Below are positions 1 to 6,731 of a stretch of 64,000 nt of DNA, one piece after another. The position numbers and the translations under genes were made by a program. Each line of letters begins with the position of its first letter. Position 1 is the stretch's first letter. The notes beneath the pieces are model-generated. The model made no database searches, was not told the origin of the DNA, and worked only from the letters and a program-made list of their open reading frames with translations. The DNA is taken from contig NZ_BEWC01000010.1 of the NCBI RefSeq assembly GCF_003112575.1, positions 186,001-250,000 on the forward strand, read 5' to 3'. The DNA is from Streptomyces ardesiacus. Lineage in GTDB: Bacteria > Actinomycetota > Actinomycetes > Streptomycetales > Streptomycetaceae.

Positions 1-698
1 GAGGCCACCCCCGCGGAGACCAGCTCGTCGCGGATGTGCCGTACGGTCGCGGACTCCAGGGCGGCGCACGCGGGCGAGGCGACCGGGAAGTAGGCGTCGG
101 CCTCCACCCGGCGCAGGCCGGCCTCCCTGAGCAGCCGGGGCAGCCGGCGGCCGTAGGACAGGTCGGCGCCGCGCTGGGAGAGCAGGTGGCGGAAGCCGTG
201 CCGGAGCCTGTTCGCCAACTGCTGCTCGGGGCCGTGCTCGTCGGGGCAGAGCAGCGGCTGGAGCGCCGGGTCGGCGTCCTCGACCAGGAGGCGCCCTCCC
301 GGCCGCAGGGCGCCGATCATGGACCGCAACGCGCGCTCCCGGTCGGGGATGTGGACGAGGACGAGGCGGGCGTGCACGAGGTCGAAGCCGTCCCCCGGGG
401 GTTCCTCCGCGCCGACGTCGTGCACCCGGACCTCGACCGGAGGCCGCCCGGCCGGGGCGACCCGCGAGGTGTCGATGTCGGTCGCGAGGACCCTGCCGGT
501 CGGTCCCACCCGCTTGGCCAGCCACGACACCACCGAGGTGCCTCCGGCCCCGACCTCCCAGCAGCGCCACCCGGGGCCGACGCCGAGGGCCTGGAGGTGG
601 CGGAACGTGGTGGGGTCGAAGAGCGTGGCGAAGGCGTCGAAGCGCTCCGCAGCCTCGGCCCGGCCGTTGTCGAGGAGGTATCCGTCGGTTCGCGTCAT
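1..698 (-). CDS. Class I SAM-dependent methyltransferase (C-terminus cut by window edge)
   Basis: The first 232 residues are present and the frame is open to base 1, so the C-terminus lies outside the window. The start is ATG at 698 (MTRTDGYLLDN). A Rossmann methyltransferase core is visible: motif I reads WEVGAGGTSVVSWLA (about residues 47-61), an acidic motif II ATDID follows, and FDLVHARLVLVHIPD plus LRPGGRLLVED correspond to motifs IV-V. It should bind S-adenosylmethionine; the acceptor is unknown and the general UbiE-like pattern gives no clue. It reads away from the kinase-like gene at 763-1413 on the same strand, with about 64 bases between them, so the two could be co-transcribed. Family call is secure, substrate is not. 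Confidence 0.82.
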   Translation of the reverse strand, partial: MTRTDGYLLDNGRAEAAERFDAFATLFDPTTFRHLQALGVGPGWRCWEVGAGGTSVVSWLAKRVGPTGRVLATDIDTSRVAPAGRPPVEVRVHDVGAEEPPGDGFDLVHARLVLVHIPDRERALRSMIGALRPGGRLLVEDADPALQPLLCPDEHGPEQQLANRLRHGFRHLLSQRGADLSYGRRLPRLLREAGLRRVEADAYFPVASPACAALESATVRHIRDELVSAGVA

Positions 699-762
699 GC
701 TGCGATCATCCCAGTTGTCCGGCTTGCCCGAAGGCGACGCTCCGGCGGCGGGGCCCCGCGGG

Positions 763-1413
763 TCAGCCGTTCCAGGCGGGCCGGCGCGGGTCGTCGGCGC
801 GCACCAGGACGTCGGCGGTGCCGGACGGGTCGGTCTCCTCGTCGTAGCGCTCGAAGGCGGGCAGGGTCCAGTGCTCGGGCTCGGGGGTGCGGCGGCGCAG
901 TGCGCCGGGGGTGAGGACGAGGTGGACGCTCAGGTCCAGGGGGAACCAGTGGCGCAGCAGGAAGGGACCGTGGAGCAGCAGCACGCCGCCGGGAGCCAGC
1001 CGGGCGTGCGGGCTGCGGGTGGCGCGGTCGGTGACCGGGTCCCGCAGGTCGGGCAGGACCCGCCCGTCGCCGCCGGGTCCGAGGGGGTCGAAGACCTCGC
1101 GCCACAGGGCACCGATGTCGTACCAGCCGTTGTAGTAGGACTCGACGTCCTGGTGCCCGTACTCCAGACGGAGCGAGGCGGGCCGAAGGAAGCCCTCCGT
1201 CCCCACCGCGAGGGAGGGCCGGCCACGTACCCGCAGTGCCTCACCGATCCGTTCGGCGAGGTCGCCGGGGCGGGCGGCCGGGGCGCCGTCGAGGGCGACG
1301 CGTGTCCAGGCACTGCCGTCGGCGGGTTCCAGGTCGAGCAGGCGCTCGGCGAGCCGGTCGCCGAGCCGGTCCCAGGTGATCGCTTCCAGTCGCACCCGCC
1401 CATGATGCGTCAC
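763..1413 (-). CDS. Uridine-kinase-like P-loop-fold protein lacking a Walker A motif
   Basis: 216 aa from GTG at 1413; an in-frame GTG at 1395 (VRLEAITW) is an alternative start. The overall pattern is that of proteins often annotated as uridine kinase or nucleoside kinase in Streptomyces: an N-terminal beta strand where a P-loop is expected, a central YYNGWYDIGALWREVFDPL segment, GGVLLLHGPFLL (about 142-153) resembling the Walker B strand, and a C-terminal lid region rich in Arg. At the Walker A position the sequence reads VALDGAPAARPGDLAERI (about 39-56), with no GxxxxGK[ST]. It may therefore not bind or hydrolyse ATP in the standard way. Fold assignment is inference; catalytic activity is doubtful. 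Confidence 0.7.
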   Translation of the reverse strand: MTHHGRVRLEAITWDRLGDRLAERLLDLEPADGSAWTRVALDGAPAARPGDLAERIGEALRVRGRPSLAVGTEGFLRPASLRLEYGHQDVESYYNGWYDIGALWREVFDPLGPGGDGRVLPDLRDPVTDRATRSPHARLAPGGVLLLHGPFLLRHWFPLDLSVHLVLTPGALRRRTPEPEHWTLPAFERYDEETDPSGTADVLVRADDPRRPAWNG

Positions 1414-1587
1414 CCGGCGGGCCGCCTGCCGAGCCCGGCGTGCGGACGGTCGCCGCCCGGCCTCCTGGACGCTCGCGCATGACTCCGCGGCGCTCGGCCA
1501 TGGTCACCGGGCCGGTGCGGAGGTTGACTTGGGGCGATCGGCGGCCGGGGGGCCGGCGGACGCGCGACGGGTGGGAGTGGGCAGGAC

Positions 1588-2064
1588 ATGACCGACGGAC
1601 CGTACTTCGTACTGACGGTGCTGGGTGTGCTCGGGACCGGTGTGACGGCGGGCGTCTTCTGCGCCTTCTCCACCTTCGTGATGCGGGGGCTCGCCGCGCT
1701 GCCGCCCGCGCAGGGCGTCGCCGCGATGAACGCGATCAACACGGCCGCGGTGCGGCCGGCCTTCATGTCGGTGTTCCTGGGGACGGCGGTGCTGTCCGCG
1801 GTGATCGCGGTGGTGACGGTGGTGCGGTGGCCCGAGGGGGCGGTGGAACTGCTGCTCGGCAGCGCGCTGTACCTGGTCGGGGCGTTCGGGGTCACGGCGG
1901 CGGCCAACGTGCCGCGCAACGCGGCGCTGCTCCGGCTGGACGCGGGCTCCGCGCAGGCGGCCGGAGGCTGGAGCGCGTACGTGCGGGAGTGGACGGCCTG
2001 GAACCACGTCCGCGCCGTCGCCTCGGCCGCCGCGGCGGTGGCGTACGTGCTGGCCCTCGCCTGA
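1588..2064 (+). CDS. DUF1772 / anthrone-oxygenase-like membrane protein
   Basis: 158 aa starting at ATG 1588, preceded by a GGGAGTGGGCAGG ribosome-binding region. There are four hydrophobic segments, near residues 6-30 (FVLTVLGVLGTGVTAGVFCA), 55-78, 83-106 and 138-157, with the conserved GxxAGVFxAFSTFVMRGL pattern after the first and an RNVPRN-like AANVPRNAALL motif before the last loop. This is the pattern of DUF1772, a small integral membrane family that also contains fungal anthrone oxygenases. No substrate can be inferred. It stands alone, convergent with the DUF574 methyltransferase gene at 2133. Confidence 0.8.
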   Translation: MTDGPYFVLTVLGVLGTGVTAGVFCAFSTFVMRGLAALPPAQGVAAMNAINTAAVRPAFMSVFLGTAVLSAVIAVVTVVRWPEGAVELLLGSALYLVGAFGVTAAANVPRNAALLRLDAGSAQAAGGWSAYVREWTAWNHVRAVASAAAAVAYVLALA

Positions 2065-2094
2065 GGCGGCCCACGACGGCCGGCGCGGCGGCTG

Positions 2095-2126
2095 GGCGGC
2101 TCGGCGGTGCGGCGGCTCGGCGGTGC
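2095..2126. repeat. Perfect 16-bp tandem duplication between convergent genes
   Basis: Two exact head-to-tail copies of GGCGGCTCGGCGGTGC (2095-2110 and 2111-2126) lie between the stop of the DUF1772 gene (2064) and the stop of the DUF574 gene (2133). A partial third copy begins at 2127. No stem-loop explains it; it looks like slippage in a G/C-rich spacer. Confidence 0.85.
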
Positions 2127-2132
2127 GGCGGG

Positions 2133-2939
2133 TCAGGGCTTGCGGGCCACCGCCCCGTAGCCCGGGATGACGCCGTCCTCCTGGCCGGGGACCGGCTCGC
2201 CCAGTTCGGGGTGCCACCGGTGCGGCACCTCGACGCCGGGTGCGACCAGGTCGAGGCCGGTGAAGAAGCGGGTGAACTCCTCGCGCGAGCGCAGGGCCAG
2301 GGTGACCCCGGCGGCCCGGAGCCGGTCGGTGGCCGCCCGCGACTCCTCGGGCGTGAAGTCGGCCGTCGCGTGGCTCATCACCAGGTGGCTGCCGGAGGGC
2401 AGCGCGTCGAGCAGGCGGCGGACCAGGTCGTGCGCCCCGTCCTCGTCGGGGACGAAGTGCAGCAGCGCGATCAGGGAGAGCGCGACGGGCCGGTCGAAGT
2501 CCAGGATCTTCCTGGCGCCCTCCAGGACGGCGTCCGGGTCCCGGACGTCGGCCTGGAGGTACTCCGTCTCCCCTTCGGGCGTGCCGCGCAGCAGGGCCGC
2601 CGCGTGGGCCAGCACGATGGGGTCGTTGTCGCAGTAGACGACGCGGGCGTCGGGAACGGTCTCCTGGGCGACCTGATGAAGGTTGGGCTCGGTCGGTATG
2701 CCGGTGCCCACGTCCAGGAACTGCCGGATGCCCTGGCCTGCCAGCCACCGGGTGGCACGGTGCATGAAGGCGCGGTTGACCCGCGCCATCACCGGCACCC
2801 TCGGGTCGAGGGCGAGCATCTGCCGGCCCATCGCCTCGTCGACCGGGTAGTTGTCCTTTCCGCCGAGATACCAGTCGTACATCCGCGCGGGGTGCGGCTT
2901 GCTCGTGTCGATCTCGGTGGTGGGGTGTTGCCCGGTCAT
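2133..2939 (-). CDS. DUF574-family SAM-dependent methyltransferase
   Basis: 268 aa. I chose ATG at 2939 (MTGQHPTTEIDTSKPH) because GGGAG sits seven bases upstream, although the frame is open further up. Conserved family blocks are visible: PARMYDWYLGGKDNYPVDE (about 16-34), FLDVGTGIPTEPNLHQVAQ (SAM-binding motif I, about 78-96), VVYCDNDPIVLAHAAAL, and DFDRPVALSLIALLHFVPDED. These identify the actinobacterial DUF574/PF04672 group (Methyltransf_19), which is abundant in Streptomyces and frequently next to whiJ-like regulators, as here. The substrate is unknown. About 90 bases separate it from the DUF397 gene upstream on the same strand, so it may belong to that regulatory cluster. Confidence 0.9.
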   Translation of the reverse strand: MTGQHPTTEIDTSKPHPARMYDWYLGGKDNYPVDEAMGRQMLALDPRVPVMARVNRAFMHRATRWLAGQGIRQFLDVGTGIPTEPNLHQVAQETVPDARVVYCDNDPIVLAHAAALLRGTPEGETEYLQADVRDPDAVLEGARKILDFDRPVALSLIALLHFVPDEDGAHDLVRRLLDALPSGSHLVMSHATADFTPEESRAATDRLRAAGVTLALRSREEFTRFFTGLDLVAPGVEVPHRWHPELGEPVPGQEDGVIPGYGAVARKP

Positions 2940-3032
2940 GACGCACTCCCAGGTGTCGAGCTTCTCGTCGCGATGGGTGGTCGACTCAGTGCCAAACAGC
3001 TTAAAAACAACAATCAAACGGAGGTGCGTGGT

Positions 3033-3308
3033 TCAGGACAGAAGGAAGTCCGCCTCACCCGCCTTCGCGCCTTCGATGAACGCCGTCATCTCGGCCGAGG
3101 TGTAGATCAGCGCCGGCCCGTCGGGGTCGGTGGACTGCCGTACCGCGATCCGGCCGTCGGCCAGCTTCATCGCCTCCAGGCAGTTGCCTCCGTTTCCGCC
3201 GCTCCACGGCTTGTGCCAGCCCTCGCTGCCCAGCTCACGGGCGGGCATGCCGTTGTAGATCCGCTGGCCGCGGGTCAGGGGCGGGCGCTGGGGTGTGATG
3301 CGGTTCAT
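3033..3308 (-). CDS. DUF397 small protein of whiJ/abaA-like cluster
   Basis: 91 aa from ATG at 3308. It carries the DUF397 signature: WHKPWSGGNGGNCLEAMKL (a variant of the usual W.KSSYS..GG.CVEVA), then IAVRQSTDPDGPALIYTSAEMTAFIEGAKAGEADFL. Proteins of this family sit next to XRE/DUF5753 regulators in Streptomyces and are thought to act with them in developmental control, probably by protein-protein contact; that role is knowledge of the family, not visible here. The start codon follows the stop of the upstream regulator gene with no gap, and AAGGAGC before that stop is the likely ribosome-binding site, so translation is probably coupled. Confidence 0.92.
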   Translation of the reverse strand: MNRITPQRPPLTRGQRIYNGMPARELGSEGWHKPWSGGNGGNCLEAMKLADGRIAVRQSTDPDGPALIYTSAEMTAFIEGAKAGEADFLLS

Positions 3309-4169
3309 TCACAGCTCCTTGCGGAGATCCCGGAGGATCTCCTTCGTGCGATGTGCCGTGGCGGCCTGCGCCGCCATGCGGTCCATGACCTCGAGGTGGG
3401 TCGCCACCTCTGCGCGCGCGTCCAGGTAGACGGCGCCGGTCAGGTACTCGCTGTAGACCATGTCCGGGAGTTCCGGCATGGCGAATCGGAACAGCACGAA
3501 GGGCCCGTACGTACCGGGGTGCGGCCCGCCCGCGAACGGGGCGATCTGCAGCGTCACGTGGGGCAGCTTCGTGGCCTCGAGCAACTTGTCGATCTGGGCG
3601 CGCATCACCTCCGGGCCCCCGACGGGGCGGCGCAGCGCGGTCTCGTCCATCACGACCCACAGCCGGGGCGCGTCCTTGCGGGTGAGCAGTTCCTGGCGCC
3701 GCATGCGCAGGTCCACGTGGCGCTCGATGTCGTCGGGCCTGGTCTGCCCGACGGCACCCGAGCGCAGCACCCCGCGCGCGTAGTCCTCGGTCTGCAGCAC
3801 TCCGGGGACGAAGTGGGGCTCGTAGGACCGGATCAGGGAGGCGGCGCCCTCGAGGCTGACGTACAGCGAGAACCAGCCGGGCAGGATGTCGTGGAAGCGC
3901 TGCCACCACCCCGGCTTGTTGGCGTCCTCGGCGAGCTGGACGAAGGCGTCGGCCTCCTCGTCCCCGACGCCGTAGGCCTTCAGCAGGAGCTGGAGGTACG
4001 GGATCTTGAGGGCGACCTCGGCCATTTCCATGCGGCGCACCGTCGCGGGGGCGACGCGCAGGATGCGGGCGGCCTCCTCGCGCTTGAGACCGGCACGTTC
4101 CCGCAGGTCCAGCAGGCGCCGGCCGAGTACGACCTGGCCGACCGTCGGCGCGGACCGCGGCTCGCTCAC
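3309..4169 (-). CDS. XRE-family helix-turn-helix regulator with DUF5753 (WhiJ-like)
   Basis: 286 aa. GTG at 4169 (VSEPRSAPTVGQ) is chosen because AGGAGGT lies six bases upstream; the frame is open further but without a site. Residues about 10-65 form an HTH_31-type domain (LGRRLLDLRERAGLKREE...VAPATVRRMEMAEV). The rest, about 90-280, is DUF5753 (WWQRFHDILPGWFSLYVSLE, FVPGVLQTEDYARGVL, ETALRRPVGG). This is the WhiJ-like regulator type that pairs with DUF397 genes in Streptomyces. It is divergent from the anti-sigma-type ATPase gene at 4438. The shared 268-base spacer is full of inverted repeats that are good candidates for its own operators. Confidence 0.92.
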   Translation of the reverse strand: MSEPRSAPTVGQVVLGRRLLDLRERAGLKREEAARILRVAPATVRRMEMAEVALKIPYLQLLLKAYGVGDEEADAFVQLAEDANKPGWWQRFHDILPGWFSLYVSLEGAASLIRSYEPHFVPGVLQTEDYARGVLRSGAVGQTRPDDIERHVDLRMRRQELLTRKDAPRLWVVMDETALRRPVGGPEVMRAQIDKLLEATKLPHVTLQIAPFAGGPHPGTYGPFVLFRFAMPELPDMVYSEYLTGAVYLDARAEVATHLEVMDRMAAQAATAHRTKEILRDLRKEL

Positions 4170-4274
4170 CGCCCACCTCCTGAAGAGTCCCGAAAGAGTC
4201 CTTGCGTCCCTGTTCCGTTGTCCGGGGACTGCCCCGGCGAGCCCGGCGTGCCCTGGTGCGGACAGCCCGGCGGC

Positions 4275-4317
4275 GCCATTCGAAGGCTTGTTCGAATGGC
4301 TGGGGGCCTTTCGAACA
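4275..4317. promoter_or_regulatory. Overlapping inverted repeats, candidate operator of the divergent WhiJ-like cluster
   Basis: GCCATTCGAA (4275-4284) and TTCGAATGGC (4291-4300) form a perfect 10-bp inverted repeat around six bases. A second perfect 8-bp pair, TGTTCGAA (4289-4296) and TTCGAACA (4310-4317), shares the middle half-site. TTCGAA therefore occurs three times in 37 bases between divergent regulatory genes, which suggests cooperative dimer binding. The regulator at 3309-4169 is the obvious candidate; binding is inferred. Confidence 0.6.
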
Positions 4318-4385
4318 GCCTCAAGTGGCGCCGCTCGACGTGCTGTTGCGAGCAGTGTGCCACGGCCGTCCAGAACGTCACACAG

Positions 4386-4421
4386 CACTCTGCATTTTTC
4401 AGAGTGACACTTGCCAAGTGT
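4386..4421. promoter_or_regulatory. Two further inverted repeats just upstream of the ATPase gene
   Basis: CACTCTG (4386-4392) pairs with CAGAGTG (4400-4406) across a T-rich seven-base loop. Immediately after it, ACACTTG-C-CAAGTGT (4407-4421) is a near-perfect palindrome. They end 16 bases before the GTG start at 4438, where a repressor or a leader structure would affect expression of the ATPase gene. The sequence differs from the TTCGAA repeats, so a second regulator is possible. Confidence 0.5.
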
Positions 4422-4437
4422 TCACGGCGGGGCGATA

Positions 4438-5088
4438 GTGGCAAGCGTGATTCCGTCCGCGCCCTTAGGAACAGACGCCGCCGTGGGCTCCCTGGGCCTC
4501 GGTGCCGCCATGGGAGCCGGCCCCTCGGGAGCCACCGCCGCCGAGCGCCGGTTCCGCTTCGAGCTGGCCGCCCATCCGGGCTCTCCCTCGCAGGCCAGAC
4601 GCCTGACTCGGGCCCGGCTGAGCGGCTGGGCGGTGTGCGAGGACACCTGCGACACCGCGGCCCTGGTCGTCTCCGAGCTGGTCACCAACGCGATCGTGCA
4701 CACGGCGAGCAGACACATAGTGTGCGAGCTGCACGACGCCGACGACCTGGTCCGCATAGCCGTGCGCGACGAGGGCTGCGCCCCCGGCCAGCCCCATCCC
4801 TCGGCCGATCAGCAGCCGGAGGACGAGCACGGCAGGGGCCTGATCCTCGTCGACGCCCTGTGCGAGGCCTGGGGCGCCCACGAACACGGCCTGGGACTGC
4901 TGGTCTGGGCGGAACTGCCCCGCCGGGCCGGAGCATCGCCCGCCCCCGTGGAGCCCCGCGACGACCTGGGCTGGGGCGCCCGGCCCAAGCCCGGCCCCGC
5001 GGATCCCCCGCAGGACGGGGACGAGGCGGAGTCCCGCCTTCGCAAGAGCCCAGAGACACGCCGCGGAACGGGGACCGAATGGCTATGA
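4438..5088 (+). CDS. Anti-sigma-factor-type ATPase (HATPase_c_2, RsbW/AbaA-like)
   Basis: 216 aa from GTG at 4438, with GGCGGGG upstream; a TTG nine codons earlier is less likely. The GHKL ATP-binding fold of the RsbW/SpoIIAB type is clear: N-box SELVTNAIVHT (about 79-89), a D.G box IAVRDEGCAPG, and a GRGLILVDALCEAWG glycine loop. Such single-domain ATPases bind sigma factors or other partners, and in Streptomyces they commonly belong to whiJ/abaA-like clusters with XRE and DUF397 genes, as here. The C-terminal 50 residues are Pro/Glu-rich and probably disordered. It overlaps the start of the next gene by ten bases, indicating coupled translation. Confidence 0.88.
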   Translation: MASVIPSAPLGTDAAVGSLGLGAAMGAGPSGATAAERRFRFELAAHPGSPSQARRLTRARLSGWAVCEDTCDTAALVVSELVTNAIVHTASRHIVCELHDADDLVRIAVRDEGCAPGQPHPSADQQPEDEHGRGLILVDALCEAWGAHEHGLGLLVWAELPRRAGASPAPVEPRDDLGWGARPKPGPADPPQDGDEAESRLRKSPETRRGTGTEWL

Positions 5089-5519
5089 GGGCAGCGTCCG
5101 GCATCCGACCGCTCGGCCTGGACACGATGGTCCGTCTCCAGCGCGGACGCCACACCGTCACCACGCCCGGGAGGCTGCCGGTGCCGGAGGGCATGACGGC
5201 CCCGCTGGGGTGCGACGCGGTGGCGGTCCCCTCGTTCCTCGCCCAGCAGGTGCTGCCCCGGCTGCCGCGCGTGGGGTGCGTCTACGCCGATGAGACGCAC
5301 TGGTGGTGGATCGTTCCGTCCGACTCCGACTACGCCCTGGAGTGGCCGGCACCCGCGCGCTACGCCACCGGCGCGGTCGTGCCGGGTCCCGGGGTCGTCC
5401 CGGATCTGCTGCACCGCTCGGACGGCACGGTCCCCTACACGCCGCCCATCCCGCTGTACCTGGCGCTGTGCCGGCTGACCAACACGACGCCCACCTGGTC
5501 GCGGACGCTCAGCGCGTAG
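5079..5519 (+). CDS. Conserved hypothetical protein, coupled to the ATPase gene
   Basis: 146 aa starting at ATG 5079, with a GGGG ribosome-binding site seven bases upstream inside the preceding gene; a second ATG at 5085 overlaps the upstream stop codon and is possible. I recognise no domain. The chain has a WWWIVPSDSDYALEWP block (about 70-85), a following PGPGVVPDLLHRSDG segment and a C-terminal PLYLALCRLTN. There is no signal peptide or membrane segment. Its overlap with the anti-sigma-type ATPase gene suggests the two products work together. Confidence 0.8.
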   Translation: MAMRAASGIRPLGLDTMVRLQRGRHTVTTPGRLPVPEGMTAPLGCDAVAVPSFLAQQVLPRLPRVGCVYADETHWWWIVPSDSDYALEWPAPARYATGAVVPGPGVVPDLLHRSDGTVPYTPPIPLYLALCRLTNTTPTWSRTLSA

Positions 5520-5536
5520 CCGCCGGGCGGCGCGGG

Positions 5537-5722
5537 TCAGGCCGCCGCGTCACCGGCGGCGTCACCGCGGCCCACGACGACCAGGAACATGTCCGAGGCG
5601 AGGTCCATGACGACCTCGGCGGGCAGGCCTTCCAGACGTCGCGCCTGGGCGAACTCCTCCGCCGGCCAGGATCCCCGCGGTCCGCCTGCGGGAAAGCGTT
5701 CGAGCACCGTTCGCCCGTTCAC
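5537..5722 (-). CDS. Small conserved hypothetical protein (61 aa)
   Basis: 61 aa from GTG at 5722, with GGAGGT five to six bases upstream, a strong site for so small a gene. The peptide reads as soluble: an N-terminal RFPAGGPRGSWPAEEFAQAR portion followed by EVVMDLASDMFLVVV and a short Ala/Gly tail. No family recognised. It is convergent with the preceding gene (17 bases between the stops) and has its own upstream spacer containing a CTAGGAGTACAG-type stretch on its strand. Confidence 0.65.
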   Translation of the reverse strand: MNGRTVLERFPAGGPRGSWPAEEFAQARRLEGLPAEVVMDLASDMFLVVVGRGDAAGDAAA

Positions 5723-5865
5723 TCCGCACCTCCATGTAGCGCTGTACTCCTAGAGTTAAACGCCAACCATGGAGCGAATGCCTCGCCCGGTGAGGCGACT
5801 GAGACACAGGTGACACCCGTTCACCGCAAAGTGTGAGCGACGCCTCGGCCGTCCGGCCGTTTTCG

Positions 5866-6567
5866 CTACCGTGCGTGCCAGTCCTCGTACTCGTCGTGAT
5901 ACCGGACGCTCCCGCTGCTCACCGGAGCCCCGAGGGCCGACGCGCGCCCCTCGGGTTTCTCCCACGGCTCCCGGCGGCCGAGCGCCGTCAGGTCGAGCAG
6001 ACTGGTGGCCGAGCCGAGCCCGTCCAGGCCGCGGTCGTACGTCGAGTAGGTGTGGAAGACCCGCTCGCGGTCCCGCAGGAAGCAGCTCAGCCCCGGCCGC
6101 TCCACCAGCTCGCCCTCGCGTTCGAGGGTCGCCTCGAAGTCGGTGTTGAAGTCGCTGACGAACGACGAGTACCAGGGCAGCGTCCAGCCCATCCGCGCCT
6201 TGAACGGCAGAATCCTCGGATACGGCGCCCGGGAGACGGCCGCGAACGCCGTACCGCGGGCCCTGAGGTGCGCGAGGTGGCCGATCTGGTCCAGGAAGGC
6301 CGAGCAGCCTCGGCAGCCGGCCTCCCACTCGGGCGCGAACATGAAGTGGTGGACGACGAGCTGGTCCCGGCCCTCGAAGAGGTCGAGCAGCGTCGCCTTG
6401 CCGTCACCGCCCTCGAACACGTACTCCTTGTCGACCTCCACCATGGGCAGCCCGCGCCGCTCGGCATTGAGGGCGTCACGCGCGCGGGTGGCCGCCTTCT
6501 CCTTGGCCAGCAGGGCCTCGCGCGCCGCGCGCCAGTCCGCGCGGGTGACGATCTCGGGCAGCGACAT
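5866..6567 (-). CDS. DUF899 family thioredoxin-like protein
   Basis: 233 aa from ATG at 6567; AGGAGG lies ten bases upstream. The DUF899 layout is present: an N-terminal helical region (EIVTRADWRAAREALLAKEK), the PMVEVDKEYVFEGGDG strand, then DQLVVHHFMFAPEWEAGC-RGCSAFLDQIGHL, where Cys pairs occur at the thioredoxin-like active-site position, and the conserved YSSFVSDFNTDFE and VFHTYSTYDRGLD motifs. Members are thought to have a thioredoxin fold; the reaction is unknown. It is a single-gene unit, preceded by a triple heptamer repeat in the probable leader. Confidence 0.9.
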   Translation of the reverse strand: MSLPEIVTRADWRAAREALLAKEKAATRARDALNAERRGLPMVEVDKEYVFEGGDGKATLLDLFEGRDQLVVHHFMFAPEWEAGCRGCSAFLDQIGHLAHLRARGTAFAAVSRAPYPRILPFKARMGWTLPWYSSFVSDFNTDFEATLEREGELVERPGLSCFLRDRERVFHTYSTYDRGLDGLGSATSLLDLTALGRREPWEKPEGRASALGAPVSSGSVRYHDEYEDWHAR

Positions 6568-6581
6568 GACTCCAGCCTCCT

Positions 6582-6602
6582 GTGCGACGTGCGACGTGCG
6601 AC
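6582..6602. repeat. Three tandem GTGCGAC heptamers in the leader of the DUF899 gene
   Basis: GTGCGAC occurs three times head to tail (6582-6588, 6589-6595, 6596-6602), ending right beside the ribosome-binding site of the gene starting at 6567. An imperfect 10-bp inverted repeat (CTGCGGTCCG / CGGTCCGCAG, 6613-6640) follows. It could be a regulatory site or simple slippage. Confidence 0.7.
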
Positions 6603-6731
6603 ATGCGTCGCGCTGCGGTCCGACGGCCGACGGTCCGCAGCGGTCGGACCGTCCGGGTGGTGACCGGCACACGGAGCGGAACTCATCGCTGTCCGGCAAG
6701 ATTTTTTCAGGGGGCCGCTGAACAGGTTCGT

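Noticed and set aside
1440..5519. Very long open frame on the plus strand running through several genes
   Set aside because: Only its last part (from 5079) is a real gene; the rest is antisense or out of frame to recognised genes, a common effect of extreme G+C.
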